Positions 16,345-24,780 of a DNA stretch of 64,000 bases are shown piece after piece. Origin of the DNA: Anaerohalosphaera lusitana (lineage in GTDB: Bacteria; Planctomycetota; Phycisphaerae; Sedimentisphaerales; Anaerohalosphaeraceae). A program made the position numbers and the translations under genes. Within the stretch, counting starts at the first letter, position 1. The number at the start of each line of letters is the position of its first letter. The notes beneath the pieces were generated by a model that saw only the letters and a list, made by a program, of their open reading frames with translations, made no database searches and was not told where the DNA came from. The stretch is from assembly GCF_002007645.1 (NCBI RefSeq), contig NZ_CP019791.1:744001-808000 (forward strand), written 5' to 3'.

Positions 16345-16992
16345 CTACGCCTTGCGGACCTCTTGCAGCCATTCGTACCAGGCCTGCATGCCCTCGCCCG
16401 TTCGCGCGGAGATGTGGAAGATGGCTGCGCCTGGGTTGACTGTCTTTATGTCTTTTTCGACGCGTTCGGTGTCAAAGTCTATGTGTTCCACGAGGTCGAT
16501 CTTGTTGATAAGGACTGCGTCGGCGGTTGCGAAGGAGTTGGGATACTTGATCGGCTTGTCGTCGCCCTCGGGTACGGAGAGGATTATGACGCGGGCCTTT
16601 TCGCCGAGCTCGAAAGAGGTGGGACACACGAGGTTGCCCACGTTCTCGATGAATACGAGATCCAGCTCGCCTGCCTTGATCTCGGCCAGGGCGTTGCTGA
16701 CCTGCTGGGCGGAGAGGTGGCACGCGCCCTGCGTTTCGACCTGTACCGCGGCTGCGCCTGTCTGGCGGATCTTCTGCGCGTCCGTGTCGGTCTTGATGTC
16801 GCCTTCGATGACGCCGATGGTCAGCTCACTGTTGAGGTCAGTGATCGTCCGTGACAGCGTGGTCGTTTTGCCCGAGCCCGGCGAGGAAATGACATTTACA
16901 CACGTTACGCCGTTCTCTTCGAAGAATTTCTGATTGAGCTGGGCCCACTGTTCGTTTTTGTCGAGGATTCTTTTGTTGAGATTTATTTTCAT
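16345..16992 (-). CDS. hypB: Hydrogenase nickel incorporation GTPase HypB
   Basis: GTP-dependent delivery of nickel to [NiFe] hydrogenase, with HypA. 215 residues, the short form without a His-rich N-terminal nickel store. The P-loop SSPGSGKTT (Gly39-Thr43), the metal-site Cys-His in GACHLSAQQ and the second site NLVCPTSFELGE are all present, as is NKIDLVEH for guanine recognition. It is sixth in the hypF-C-D-E-A-B series, 28 bases after hypA. Confidence 0.96.
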   Translation of the reverse strand: MKINLNKRILDKNEQWAQLNQKFFEENGVTCVNVISSPGSGKTTTLSRTITDLNSELTIGVIEGDIKTDTDAQKIRQTGAAAVQVETQGACHLSAQQVSNALAEIKAGELDLVFIENVGNLVCPTSFELGEKARVIILSVPEGDDKPIKYPNSFATADAVLINKIDLVEHIDFDTERVEKDIKTVNPGAAIFHISARTGEGMQAWYEWLQEVRKA

Positions 16993-17020
16993 TGTATGTG
17001 CCCGGTTATGTTTTTATAAG

Positions 17021-17377
17021 TCAGTCGGAATTTTCATCGTCGGCAAGTTCGATCTCTTCAAGCAGCAGGGGTGCGTCCTCGGAAAAGTCGAACTCGACAC
17101 TTTCGCATTCGGGGCAGAGCGGCGAGTACATGTCGAAGTCGAACGTTGTACCGCATTTTTTGCAGGATGCCTTTAGCGGGATGTGCTTAACTTCGAGCTT
17201 CATGCCTTCGCATACACTGTCCTGTGCGATCGTTTCGAAGGCGAATGTCAGCACCTCGTCGTTGAGCGCGTTGAACTGTCCGCACGATACAACCGCGCGG
17301 ACAGGCTTTTTGTTGTGCTGTTTGGCCTGTTCGACGATGGAATCGAAGATGCTTTTTGCGACGGCGGTTTCGTGCAT
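17021..17377 (-). CDS. hypA: Hydrogenase/urease nickel metallochaperone HypA
   Basis: 118 residues. The N-terminal MHE motif (His2 binds nickel) and the structural zinc site, Cys72/Cys75 in SCKKC and Cys88/Cys91 in CPEC, are intact. It hands nickel to HypB and the hydrogenase large subunit. The start codon overlaps the hypE stop (TGATG), so the two are translationally coupled. A C-terminal acidic tail (ADDENSD) is slightly longer than usual. Confidence 0.96.
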   Translation of the reverse strand: MHETAVAKSIFDSIVEQAKQHNKKPVRAVVSCGQFNALNDEVLTFAFETIAQDSVCEGMKLEVKHIPLKASCKKCGTTFDFDMYSPLCPECESVEFDFSEDAPLLLEEIELADDENSD

Positions 17378-18399
17378 CAGCAGATCCTCGGGAGTTCTCG
17401 GCCGTAGGGCATCTGAACGATCCTTCTGCCGCCGATGGTGGTGAGCAATTCTACGATGGGGTCGTCGTCGCGGTCCGCGATCGAGCCGATTATCGCGGCG
17501 TCTTTACCCAGCGGATGCTGCTGCATTGCATTCACAACCTTGTCGGCGGAAGCTTCGCTTGCGATGACGACGACCTTGCCTTCGTTGGCGATGTTGAGCA
17601 GGTCGAAGCCTAGCATGTCCGCTGCAGCGCGAACAGACGAATCGATCGGCAGGGCGGTTTCGATAAGTTCTATATTGCAGCCCGCGGACTGTGCGACCTC
17701 GTTTGTGGTCGCCGCTACACCACCTCGCGTGGGGTCGCGCATGAATTTCACGTCCGCGCCGGTTTCGAGTATCGTTCGGGTCAGATCAGCCAGCGGTGCG
17801 CAGTCGCTTTTGAGCCGACTCTTGAATTTTATGCCTTCGCGCTGCGACATGATGGTCATGCCGTGATCGCCGATGTTGCCGTTGATGATGATCCTGTCGC
17901 CGGGCAGTATGCGGTCGAAGGACAGATTTGTCTGTTTGTATTTGGTGCCTATCCCTGCTGTATTGATGAAAATGCCGTCGGCCGCGCCCTTTTCGACAAC
18001 CTTCGTGTCGCCCGTTACGATGGGCACATCCGCCTGGCGTGCTGTCTGCGATGCACTTGCGAGGATCTTTTCGAGCGTGTCGAATTCGAAGCCTTCTTCG
18101 ATGATCAGCGACAGGCTCAGTGCTACGGGCTTCGCTCCCGCGACCGCCAGATCGTTAACCGTTCCGCAGATCGCGAGCTTGCCTATGTCGCCGCCGTTGA
18201 AAAACAACGGTTTAACCACGAAGCTGTCCGTGGTGAAAAGGACCTCGGATGCGTCCAGCTTTATGTCCGCCGAATCGGCCAATTGTGCGAGTTCGGGGTT
18301 CTGAAATTTGGGCAGTATGGCATTTTCGATCAGACTGGTTGTAAGTCTTCCGCCTCCGCCGTGTGCGAGCAGGATCTTTTCGGTGTGTTCGATACTCAT
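17377..18399 (-). CDS. hypE: Carbamoyl-dehydratase HypE
   Basis: Takes a carbamoyl group from HypF on its C-terminal cysteine and dehydrates it with ATP to thiocyanate, the source of the CN ligands of the [NiFe] site. 340 residues, with PurM-like ATP-binding features (LAHGGGGRLT at the N-terminus, MRDPTRGGVA in the middle) and the essential terminal PRIC. It directly abuts hypD (TAA then ATG) and overlaps hypA. Confidence 0.96.
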   Translation of the reverse strand: MSIEHTEKILLAHGGGGRLTTSLIENAILPKFQNPELAQLADSADIKLDASEVLFTTDSFVVKPLFFNGGDIGKLAICGTVNDLAVAGAKPVALSLSLIIEEGFEFDTLEKILASASQTARQADVPIVTGDTKVVEKGAADGIFINTAGIGTKYKQTNLSFDRILPGDRIIINGNIGDHGMTIMSQREGIKFKSRLKSDCAPLADLTRTILETGADVKFMRDPTRGGVAATTNEVAQSAGCNIELIETALPIDSSVRAAADMLGFDLLNIANEGKVVVIASEASADKVVNAMQQHPLGKDAAIIGSIADRDDDPIVELLTTIGGRRIVQMPYGRELPRIC

Positions 18400-19488
18400 T
18401 TAGGCTTGCTTTCTCCTTCTACGTCTTCTTCTGCCGTACTTGTACCATGCCGAGCACGCTCCTTCGCTGGAGACCATGCAGGGGCCGATGGGTGTATCCG
18501 GTGTGCAGGTGTTCTCGAACTTGGGGCACTGAGGCGGGTCGATCAGGCCGCACAGTACTTCCCCGCATTTACATCCGTTGAGTTCTTCGGTTGGCACCTG
18601 GTCGATGCCGAAACGCTTGAACGCGTCGAATTGTGCATACTCTTCTTTTAGTCGCAATGTGCCGCCCGGTATGTTGCCCAGTCCGCGCCAGGGACCGTCG
18701 AATGCTTCGAAGTACTGGTCGATTATTTTCTGAGCGGTGGGGTTGCCCTCGGGTTTGACAGCGGCATGATAAATGGATTCGACTTTGATGTCGTCCTTGT
18801 AGATCTGACGGCATATCTCGCCGATGCCTTCGATTACCTGCATCGGTTCGAAACCTGCGACGACGCACGGGACGTCGAAATCGTCCAAGACCGTCTTGTA
18901 AGCATCGGAGCCGATGATCACGCTGACATGGCCGGGGCAGAGGAAGGCGTCGATCTTGTTGTTCTTGTCGGTGAGCAGTGCCTTCATTGCAGGGATGACG
19001 AGTTTGTGGCCGCTGAGGACGGTGAAGTTTTCGAGGTTCTCGTCGGCCGCCTGCCCAACTGCAACAGCGGTCGCCGGGGTTGTCGTCTCGAATCCGACCG
19101 CGACGAAGACAACTGTCTTGTCTTTGTTCTCTCTTGCGAGATTCAAGGCTTCGTCGCTGCTCATGACAACCTTGACGTTGGACCGGTTGAGCTGTTCGAG
19201 CGATCCGCTCTTGCCCGGCACACGGATCATATCGCCGTAGGTGGCGAGGATCACGTCATCGCGTTTGGCAAGCTCGACGGTGACATCGATGTAGCCCTGG
19301 TCAGTCACGCAGACGGGGCAGCCCGGTCCTGAGAGAAGTTTTAGCGATTTGGGAAGTGTCGGTCTGATGCCGTTTCGAAAGATCGAGACGGTGTGTGTTC
19401 CGCAGACTTCCATTATATTGAGCTGCCTGCCGAGCTTGCGACAGGCGCAGTCCATTAGGTTCTGGGCTTTAAGGATTCTTCGCAGCAT
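18400..19488 (-). CDS. hypD: Hydrogenase maturation iron-sulfur protein HypD
   Basis: Scaffold, with HypC, for assembling Fe(CN)2CO. 362 residues. Catalytic and cluster motifs are present: MEVCGTHT, GPGCPVC, GFETTTPATA, and the C-terminal cysteine cluster (GEVLCGLIDPPQC, CTPDTPIGPC, SEGACSAW). An unusual tail of seven consecutive arginines then KQA follows the conserved end; its codons contain AAGGAG, which could act as the ribosome site of hypE 13 bases on. Six bases separate it from hypC. Confidence 0.95.
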   Translation of the reverse strand: MLRRILKAQNLMDCACRKLGRQLNIMEVCGTHTVSIFRNGIRPTLPKSLKLLSGPGCPVCVTDQGYIDVTVELAKRDDVILATYGDMIRVPGKSGSLEQLNRSNVKVVMSSDEALNLARENKDKTVVFVAVGFETTTPATAVAVGQAADENLENFTVLSGHKLVIPAMKALLTDKNNKIDAFLCPGHVSVIIGSDAYKTVLDDFDVPCVVAGFEPMQVIEGIGEICRQIYKDDIKVESIYHAAVKPEGNPTAQKIIDQYFEAFDGPWRGLGNIPGGTLRLKEEYAQFDAFKRFGIDQVPTEELNGCKCGEVLCGLIDPPQCPKFENTCTPDTPIGPCMVSSEGACSAWYKYGRRRRRRRKQA

Positions 19489-19494
19489 AGAAAA

Positions 19495-19737
19495 TCAACC
19501 TGAAACTCTATTTGAATTGTCGTCGAATTCTTCGATCTCTTTGAAGAGATCCCATGTCTCGCGGGCTTCCTTTTCGTCAAGAGTCGAGATAGCGAAGCCG
19601 GCGTGAACGAGAACGAAATCGCCTACTTTCAGATCGGGGATGAGGGTTGTTCTGACGTTCCATTTGTTTCCCATCGCGTCTGCGACGGCTTTGTCGTCTT
19701 CGAGTTCGATGATTCGAGCAGGTACAGCTAAACACAT
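19495..19737 (-). CDS. hypC: Hydrogenase maturation chaperone HypC
   Basis: 80 residues, usual size. It begins MCLAVPARI; Cys2, after Met removal, binds the iron precursor and the hydrogenase large subunit. It carries the FVLVHAGFAI motif of the OB-fold. It lies 18 bases after hypF and 6 before hypD. Only one HypC/HybG-type protein is seen here. Confidence 0.95.
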   Translation of the reverse strand: MCLAVPARIIELEDDKAVADAMGNKWNVRTTLIPDLKVGDFVLVHAGFAISTLDEKEARETWDLFKEIEEFDDNSNRVSG

Positions 19738-19755
19738 AAACTAATTCCTATAAGA

Positions 19756-22074
19756 TCATTGTTCCTGCAAAGCGGCTGCGATGGCTGCCTGGCCCAGGGC
19801 TATGCCTCCATCGTTCGCCGGGATGCGCTTCTTAAATAATACAGAAAAACCGTTATCTTTCAACAAGGTAATCGTTCTGTTTGCAAGATAACGATTACAA
19901 AATACCCCGCCGCTCAACGCTGCTGTATTTATATCTGTTTCTTCCCGGGCCTTTAGTGCCATTTCGAGCCAGGCCTGAGCAAGGAAGTTGTGGAACCTGG
20001 CAGCAATCTCAGGGCATTCTACCATTTTGGCACTGTCCGATGCAATCTCTTCAATGGTTTTACGCAGATCGATCTGGAAGGTTCCGTTCGGGGCCTGCTT
20101 CAGGCTGAAATCATAGTATTTCTGATTATGTGTGTCGATCGCAGCTTCCAGTGCCATCGGCAGTTGTGCCTCAAATCGGTTGTAGCTGCCAAGACCCGCC
20201 AGGGCCGCGACAGCGTCGAAGAGTCGGCCGGTACTGGAGGTAGGTACTGTGTTTAACGAGGAATCTATCTGTGTCAGGATGGTCGAGATCTTTTCTTCGT
20301 CCGGCTCGATGCGCGTCAGGATGTCATTATACTTTTCTGGGATATGGTCGATCGGATCGATCAGACTAAGCAGGCCGAGTATTGGGCGGATCGGTTCTTT
20401 TGACGCTGCATCGCCGCCCGGCAGGGGAAAGTATTCGAGATGGCCGAACCTTTTGAAGCCGGTCAGCGAGGCGATCAGGCATTCACCGCCCCAGATCGCA
20501 TTGTCGGTTCCCAGGCCCGTGCCGTCAGCGACTATGCCTATTACTTCGCCTGGATGGCCGAATTCCGCGAGGACCGAGGCGATATGTGCCCAGTGGTGCT
20601 GGACGGGTATGCATTGCACGTCTAGCATTGACAGAGCGTATTGGGTGGAGAAATAGCCTGGGTGCAGGTCGTGGGCGATTATTTCCGGCTTCACGTCGTA
20701 AAGCTGCTGGAGATGTTTGACGCTTTTGCGGTAGTGTTTGTAGACGAGTGCGTCCTTGAGGTCGCCCACGTGTTCACTGAGGATGAGCTGCGAGCCTTTT
20801 GCGAAACAGAATGTGTTTTTCATGTCCGCCCCGGCAGCGAATATGTCCTTTTCAAGAGATGTGGGGGCTGGGAAGGGTGCAGGCGCATAGCCTCGCGAGC
20901 AGCGGAGCATTGCGGGGTTGGGGCCGATGAGATGAACGACTGAGTCATCGACCTGGCGGTAGATATCGCGGTTGTGCATTAGAAAAGCGTCAGCGATCCC
21001 GCCCAGTTTTGACAGCGCCACCTTGTTTTCGCAGATCAGCGGCTCGTCTGAGATGTTCGCGCTGGTTATCACGAGTACCTCGATGCCTGGCTGGGCGAAA
21101 AGCATGTGGTGCAGCGGCGTATAGGGCAGCATGAAGCCTAGTGTGTTGGTGCCGGTCGCGATGGATGGTGCGATGTCGGTGTCCACCTTTCGCGGCAGCA
21201 GAACGATCGGGCTCTCGGGAGAATTTAGCAATTGCTGAGCTTCGGCAGCGATCTCTGCGTATTTTTGTATGGTTTCCAGATCCGCTGCCATCATTGCGAA
21301 GGGTTTGGCTTCGCGCTGTTTTCGCCGGCGGAGCATTTTTACCGCCTGCTCGTTTGTCGCATCGCAGGCTAGATGAAAGCCACCTAAGCCCTTTATTGCC
21401 AGTATCTTACCTTCGCGAAGCATAGCCGCTGTCCGCTCGATGGTCCCTTCTGTGCCCTCGGTAAGGACGTTGTTTTCAGCATCAGTCAGCCAGATGTGCG
21501 GCCCGCAGGCTGGGCAGGCGACCGGCTGGGCGTGGAACCGGCGGTCGGTGGGATCCTCATACTGTTTTCGGCAGGCCGGGCACATCTCGAACTGGTTCAT
21601 GGTGGTGTTGGGTCGATCGTATGGGATGCTCTTTATTATGCTGTAACGGGGGCCGCAATTGGTGCAGTTAATGAACGGATAGTGGTATCTGAAGTCGTCC
21701 CGATCCTCGAGTTCACGGAGGCAGTCTGCGCAGGTCGCGCTGTCGACGGTTACCTGCGACGTCGGTGTGCCCGCAGAGTCGCTTTTCAGTATTGTAAAGG
21801 TGGTTTCGTCAGGTTTCAGGCTGAGTTTTTCCAGCTTGAGGTTCGCTATACTCATCAGCGGGGGCAGCTTGGCAGGGTCCTGCAGGTCTGCCAGAAACAG
21901 TTTTACCGCTGTGCCTGGGCCCTGGATTTCTATCCGCACTCCCGTGGTGTCGTTCAGTACCGTACCGGTGAGGTCGTACTTTGTCGCGAGACGGTAAATG
22001 AAAGGCCTGCAGCCAACGCCCTGAATACGGCCAGTCAGTTTCACCGCTGCTCTTTTTATGTCGTTCCCGGTCAT
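19756..22074 (-). CDS. hypF: Carbamoyltransferase HypF
   Basis: Makes carbamoyl-adenylate from carbamoyl phosphate and passes it to HypE, starting CN ligand synthesis. 772 residues with domains in the usual order: acylphosphatase (GRIQGVGCRPFIYRLA, with Cys where Phe is usual but the Arg kept), two zinc fingers (CADC-CTNC, CPAC-CPAC, about residues 110-185), YrdC-like nucleotide-binding domain, and Kae1-like domain with QHHWAHIASVLAE. GGAG precedes the ATG. First gene of the hyp operon; a TATAAT lies 30 bases upstream on the minus strand. No hydrogenase structural gene is in the window. Confidence 0.96.
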   Translation of the reverse strand: MTGNDIKRAAVKLTGRIQGVGCRPFIYRLATKYDLTGTVLNDTTGVRIEIQGPGTAVKLFLADLQDPAKLPPLMSIANLKLEKLSLKPDETTFTILKSDSAGTPTSQVTVDSATCADCLRELEDRDDFRYHYPFINCTNCGPRYSIIKSIPYDRPNTTMNQFEMCPACRKQYEDPTDRRFHAQPVACPACGPHIWLTDAENNVLTEGTEGTIERTAAMLREGKILAIKGLGGFHLACDATNEQAVKMLRRRKQREAKPFAMMAADLETIQKYAEIAAEAQQLLNSPESPIVLLPRKVDTDIAPSIATGTNTLGFMLPYTPLHHMLFAQPGIEVLVITSANISDEPLICENKVALSKLGGIADAFLMHNRDIYRQVDDSVVHLIGPNPAMLRCSRGYAPAPFPAPTSLEKDIFAAGADMKNTFCFAKGSQLILSEHVGDLKDALVYKHYRKSVKHLQQLYDVKPEIIAHDLHPGYFSTQYALSMLDVQCIPVQHHWAHIASVLAEFGHPGEVIGIVADGTGLGTDNAIWGGECLIASLTGFKRFGHLEYFPLPGGDAASKEPIRPILGLLSLIDPIDHIPEKYNDILTRIEPDEEKISTILTQIDSSLNTVPTSSTGRLFDAVAALAGLGSYNRFEAQLPMALEAAIDTHNQKYYDFSLKQAPNGTFQIDLRKTIEEIASDSAKMVECPEIAARFHNFLAQAWLEMALKAREETDINTAALSGGVFCNRYLANRTITLLKDNGFSVLFKKRIPANDGGIALGQAAIAAALQEQ

Positions 22075-22103
22075 GATGTCTCCATTCCATTCTGCGCCGG
22101 GTT

Positions 22104-22109
22104 ATTATA
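22104..22109 (-). promoter_or_regulatory. Possible -10 box of the hyp operon
   Basis: A perfect TATAAT on the minus strand, about 30 bases before the hypF start codon. No good -35 sequence is found at 16-18 bp, so the promoter may need an activator or another sigma factor. Confidence 0.35.
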
Positions 22110-22277
22110 CGGCCTGAGTTTCGCCTACATAGTAAAAAAGTGGCAGGAGGGCGGATAAAAAAAGTATGGCTTTGAGATTTTTGTGTAATTTCGTCCGATA
22201 ATAGTTGTGCAATCAGGTATGCAATTGCATTTATGTGCTAAAAGCGGCACTTGTCTTAATAAATGCTTAATAATTTC

Positions 22278-22306
22278 TTGAATAAAACTGTTTTGTCTGT
22301 TATTCT
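22278..22306 (+). promoter_or_regulatory. Promoter of the small two-ORF unit
   Basis: TTGAAT, 17 bp spacer, TATTCT with upstream TGT (extended -10). The predicted start of transcription is about 18 bases before the first small ORF. The -10 TATTCT is the same as in the predicted aminopeptidase promoter at 58338. Confidence 0.6.
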
Positions 22307-22330
22307 TTACAGTGAAGTCGGGAGACGAAA

Positions 22331-22402
22331 ATGGTTGTACCAAGAGAAAATGCAGGACAGGGCGACGTGGTCGAGTTGGGCCGCGGGCCGCCGAGAAGTT
22401 AA
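22331..22402 (+). CDS. Very small ORF, 23 codons, possible leader peptide
   Basis: ATG with a GGGAG ribosome site 7 bases upstream encodes MVVPRENAGQGDVVELGRG followed by PPRS and TAA. No signal peptide or membrane helix. It resembles nothing I recognise. It sits first in a short unit with a promoter at 22278-22306, a second small ORF starting 44 bases downstream and a terminator at 22628-22648. It could be a leader peptide, a true small protein, or chance inside a small RNA. Confidence 0.4.
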   Translation: MVVPRENAGQGDVVELGRGPPRS

Positions 22403-22446
22403 ACGGATTACGAGTTTTTGTTATCTGTTTTTGAATGGGGGTAAAA

Positions 22447-22593
22447 ATGCCAGTATTACCAGATCCACGCTTAAGTTCTGTTTTGAAACCGGTTTATGAA
22501 TACGCAAACAAGTCACCGCCGGTACTTGAACGGTGGCCAACATTTTACCCCACGATTGCGGGACTGCAACAAAGCGACGAGCTGAAAAATTGA
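22447..22593 (+). CDS. Small ORF, 48 residues, unknown function
   Basis: ATG preceded by GGGGGT at 5-6 bases, followed by 48 codons and TGA. The product is soluble-looking, proline-rich and with four aromatic residues in the middle (YEYANKSPPVLERWPTFYP). No signal peptide, membrane segment or metal motif. It is too short to be found by length-limited gene callers. Its ribosome site, the upstream promoter and the downstream terminator argue that it is expressed. I do not recognise the family. Confidence 0.5.
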   Translation: MPVLPDPRLSSVLKPVYEYANKSPPVLERWPTFYPTIAGLQQSDELKN

Positions 22594-22627
22594 TACTACT
22601 GGCGTGAGTCAGTCATAATTGTAAGGT

Positions 22628-22648
22628 GAGGCCGAAAGGTCTTTTTTT
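22628..22648 (+). terminator. Terminator of the small two-ORF unit
   Basis: AGGCC-GAAA-GGTCT stem with one G-U pair and a stable GNRA-type loop, then seven T residues. Confidence 0.6.
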
Positions 22649-22857
22649 ATGCGCTGATATCTGCCGCGATCATACGCAAATCCACCCGGGCAATTATATT
22701 TCATCCGAATTCGGCACATTTGGCCGCTGTTGGAACTGCGGGCCGTAAGATATTCCATATTGACGGTTTTTTTTGACAATCGGACCTGATAGTCTCCGTC
22801 TTAGATTGCAGAGATGAATTGACATTTGCCGATGTAAAAGCTATAAGGTTAAATGTC

Positions 22858-24768
22858 GTGACTATGGGTAAAACTTCCAATTCTATTGTGGGTAGATTCT
22901 CCGGGCATTTTGGGCAAGGCACTGCACTGGCGGTTGCGCTTGTTCTGTGCACAGCACTGTCCGGGTGCGGGGACTTTTTTGCCGAAAAACCGACCGAGCT
23001 CGAGTCCAGGAACATACTCAGGGAGCTCAGCGAGGTACGGCAGATACCTGATGTGGACAACCCGGTTCCGGATGAATACAAAAAGCCCCCGGAGATCATT
23101 GAAAGTGTGGTCAGCGAGGACGAAACAGACGCAAAGCTGTTCTATTTCACCAAGTACCACACGCCGGACAAGCTCCAGAAGATGATCGACAACCAGTTCC
23201 TCAAAAGCTTCCGCAACAGCAAGGGTAAGGAATATCCTCTTCCGGATTATCAGGTGACTTCCAACGAAGCGACCAATCAACTGGTCGTGCGCTGCCCCAC
23301 ACGCGCAGACGCTGAGCAGGTTCTGGAATTTTTGAAGGAAACCGACGTCCCGCCGATCCAGGTCAAGATCGACTGCCTGATATCCGAGGTCTACGCGGAC
23401 AATACGATGGACTGGGAGACCAGTTTGCAGGTTCAAAATCTTCTGGGTGAGGGTATTGCACTCAATGGAGAGGGGATAGACACCAATAATGACGGCATTG
23501 GAGATCGAGCCTCGGTTGCGTTTCCCGGTGCCGCGTTGCGAGACAATGCAAGATCGTTGTTTGGTCTCAAGGCGGGGATCGAGCGGCAGGTCGACGAGCC
23601 CGGACACGTTTTCCGGGCATTGGTGGACATGCTGGCTTCCCGCGGCTACCTGAAAATCTTGATGAATCCTGAGCTGGAAGTCGTAAACGGACAGACGGCA
23701 ACTATAATCGCGAGTGAACAGGTGCCGCTGGACCAGATTGCCAGGGTGAATCCCAACAGCGATATCATCACAAAGCGAACCGAATATATTGATGTAGTTG
23801 ATACGCTGGAAATAACTCCGCAGGTCTTTGCCGACGGTTCTATAGGGATCAGAACCCGAGCAATTATCGGATCCAAGGCTACGCCCGAGGGCGTCAAGCA
23901 GATACCGATCGTTACAAAGCGTGAGGTTCGTGTTGAGGAAAACCGCATCCGGCAGGGTGAGAGCCTTGTTATCGGCGGTATAAAGAAAACAGAAAAACGC
24001 TCGGTCGTCAGGGGTGTTCCGTTCCTGAAGGACATTCCGATCATTGGTGTGCTTTTTTCCAGTAAGGACTTCGAAGAACGGGGCAAAGAGGTTCTGTTCA
24101 TTTTGACGCCTACAATTTCCTCTGGCGGGGTACCTAATGAGGAAATAGTGAAGATGCTTCGCAAAGAGCATGAGAGTGTCAAGAAAGACAGCCTTGTTCA
24201 GACGATAACCGACCCGTTCGGCAGCAAGAAATATACGACGATGGTTGAGGAAGAGGCCAGCGAATCGCAAGTCGCCAAGGTCAAGGCGGAGATGGAGCGA
24301 AGTCAGGCACAGCGGCGTGCCCAGTGGCTTGCCCGGGAACTGAAGCGGATCAATGAGCAGCTCCAGATTGAACGCCGCCGGGCCAGAGAGGCTGAGCAAA
24401 GAGTCAAAGCCGCTCGCCAGGCCTATGAAGAGGTCGAAGCAGCTTCGGTTCAGCAACTCCAGCAGGAACAGGAAAAGGGCGTTAAACTGCAGAAAGAGGC
24501 GACCGAGCTGCAGAAGCAAATGGAACAGGCACGACAGCAGGCGGCCAAGGCTCAGGAAAAAGTGAAATCCACTTCGGAAAAAATGTCGCAGCTCGAGCAG
24601 GAGCTGGCCGAAGTTAGGGAGCAGGATTCTGATAAGGATCAGGGCGCACCCGAAAAACAGGCCGACCCGTCAGATAGTTCCGATAAGAGCAATACAGACG
24701 AAAAAGCCAAAGCCGAGGACGGCGGAAGCGAAAAGACAGATCCAGGTAAACAGGCAAAGAAGGAATAG
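22858..24768 (+). CDS. Secretin-domain lipoprotein with C-terminal coiled coil (copy 1)
   Basis: About 636 residues. The N-terminus is a lipoprotein signal ending in LSGCGDFF. After an N-domain-like region (residues about 100-180, VTSNEATNQLVVRCPTRADA) comes a secretin beta-domain with QVPLDQIARV, IRQGESLVIGGIKKTEKRS, VPFLKDIPIIGVLFSS and VLFILTPTI, as in GspD/PilQ. After it, where secretins normally end, a roughly 130-residue coiled coil rich in Glu, Arg and Gln and a charged Lys/Asp/Ser tail follow. GTG 22858 fits the AAGG ribosome site best; ATG 22864 is the alternative. A close paralogue starts 12 bases after its stop. No secretion ATPase, inner-membrane or prepilin genes are near, so the channel it forms, if any, is unknown. 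Confidence 0.8.
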   Translation: MTMGKTSNSIVGRFSGHFGQGTALAVALVLCTALSGCGDFFAEKPTELESRNILRELSEVRQIPDVDNPVPDEYKKPPEIIESVVSEDETDAKLFYFTKYHTPDKLQKMIDNQFLKSFRNSKGKEYPLPDYQVTSNEATNQLVVRCPTRADAEQVLEFLKETDVPPIQVKIDCLISEVYADNTMDWETSLQVQNLLGEGIALNGEGIDTNNDGIGDRASVAFPGAALRDNARSLFGLKAGIERQVDEPGHVFRALVDMLASRGYLKILMNPELEVVNGQTATIIASEQVPLDQIARVNPNSDIITKRTEYIDVVDTLEITPQVFADGSIGIRTRAIIGSKATPEGVKQIPIVTKREVRVEENRIRQGESLVIGGIKKTEKRSVVRGVPFLKDIPIIGVLFSSKDFEERGKEVLFILTPTISSGGVPNEEIVKMLRKEHESVKKDSLVQTITDPFGSKKYTTMVEEEASESQVAKVKAEMERSQAQRRAQWLARELKRINEQLQIERRRAREAEQRVKAARQAYEEVEAASVQQLQQEQEKGVKLQKEATELQKQMEQARQQAAKAQEKVKSTSEKMSQLEQELAEVREQDSDKDQGAPEKQADPSDSSDKSNTDEKAKAEDGGSEKTDPGKQAKKE

Positions 24769-24780
24769 TTTGATCAAGTG

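Noticed and set aside
22849-24519. Long open frame (556 codons) on the minus strand opposite secretin copy 1
   Set aside because: Antisense shadow; the plus-strand frame has a lipobox and secretin motifs. The same applies to the frames opposite clpC (32083-33648) and dnaE (46532-47989).
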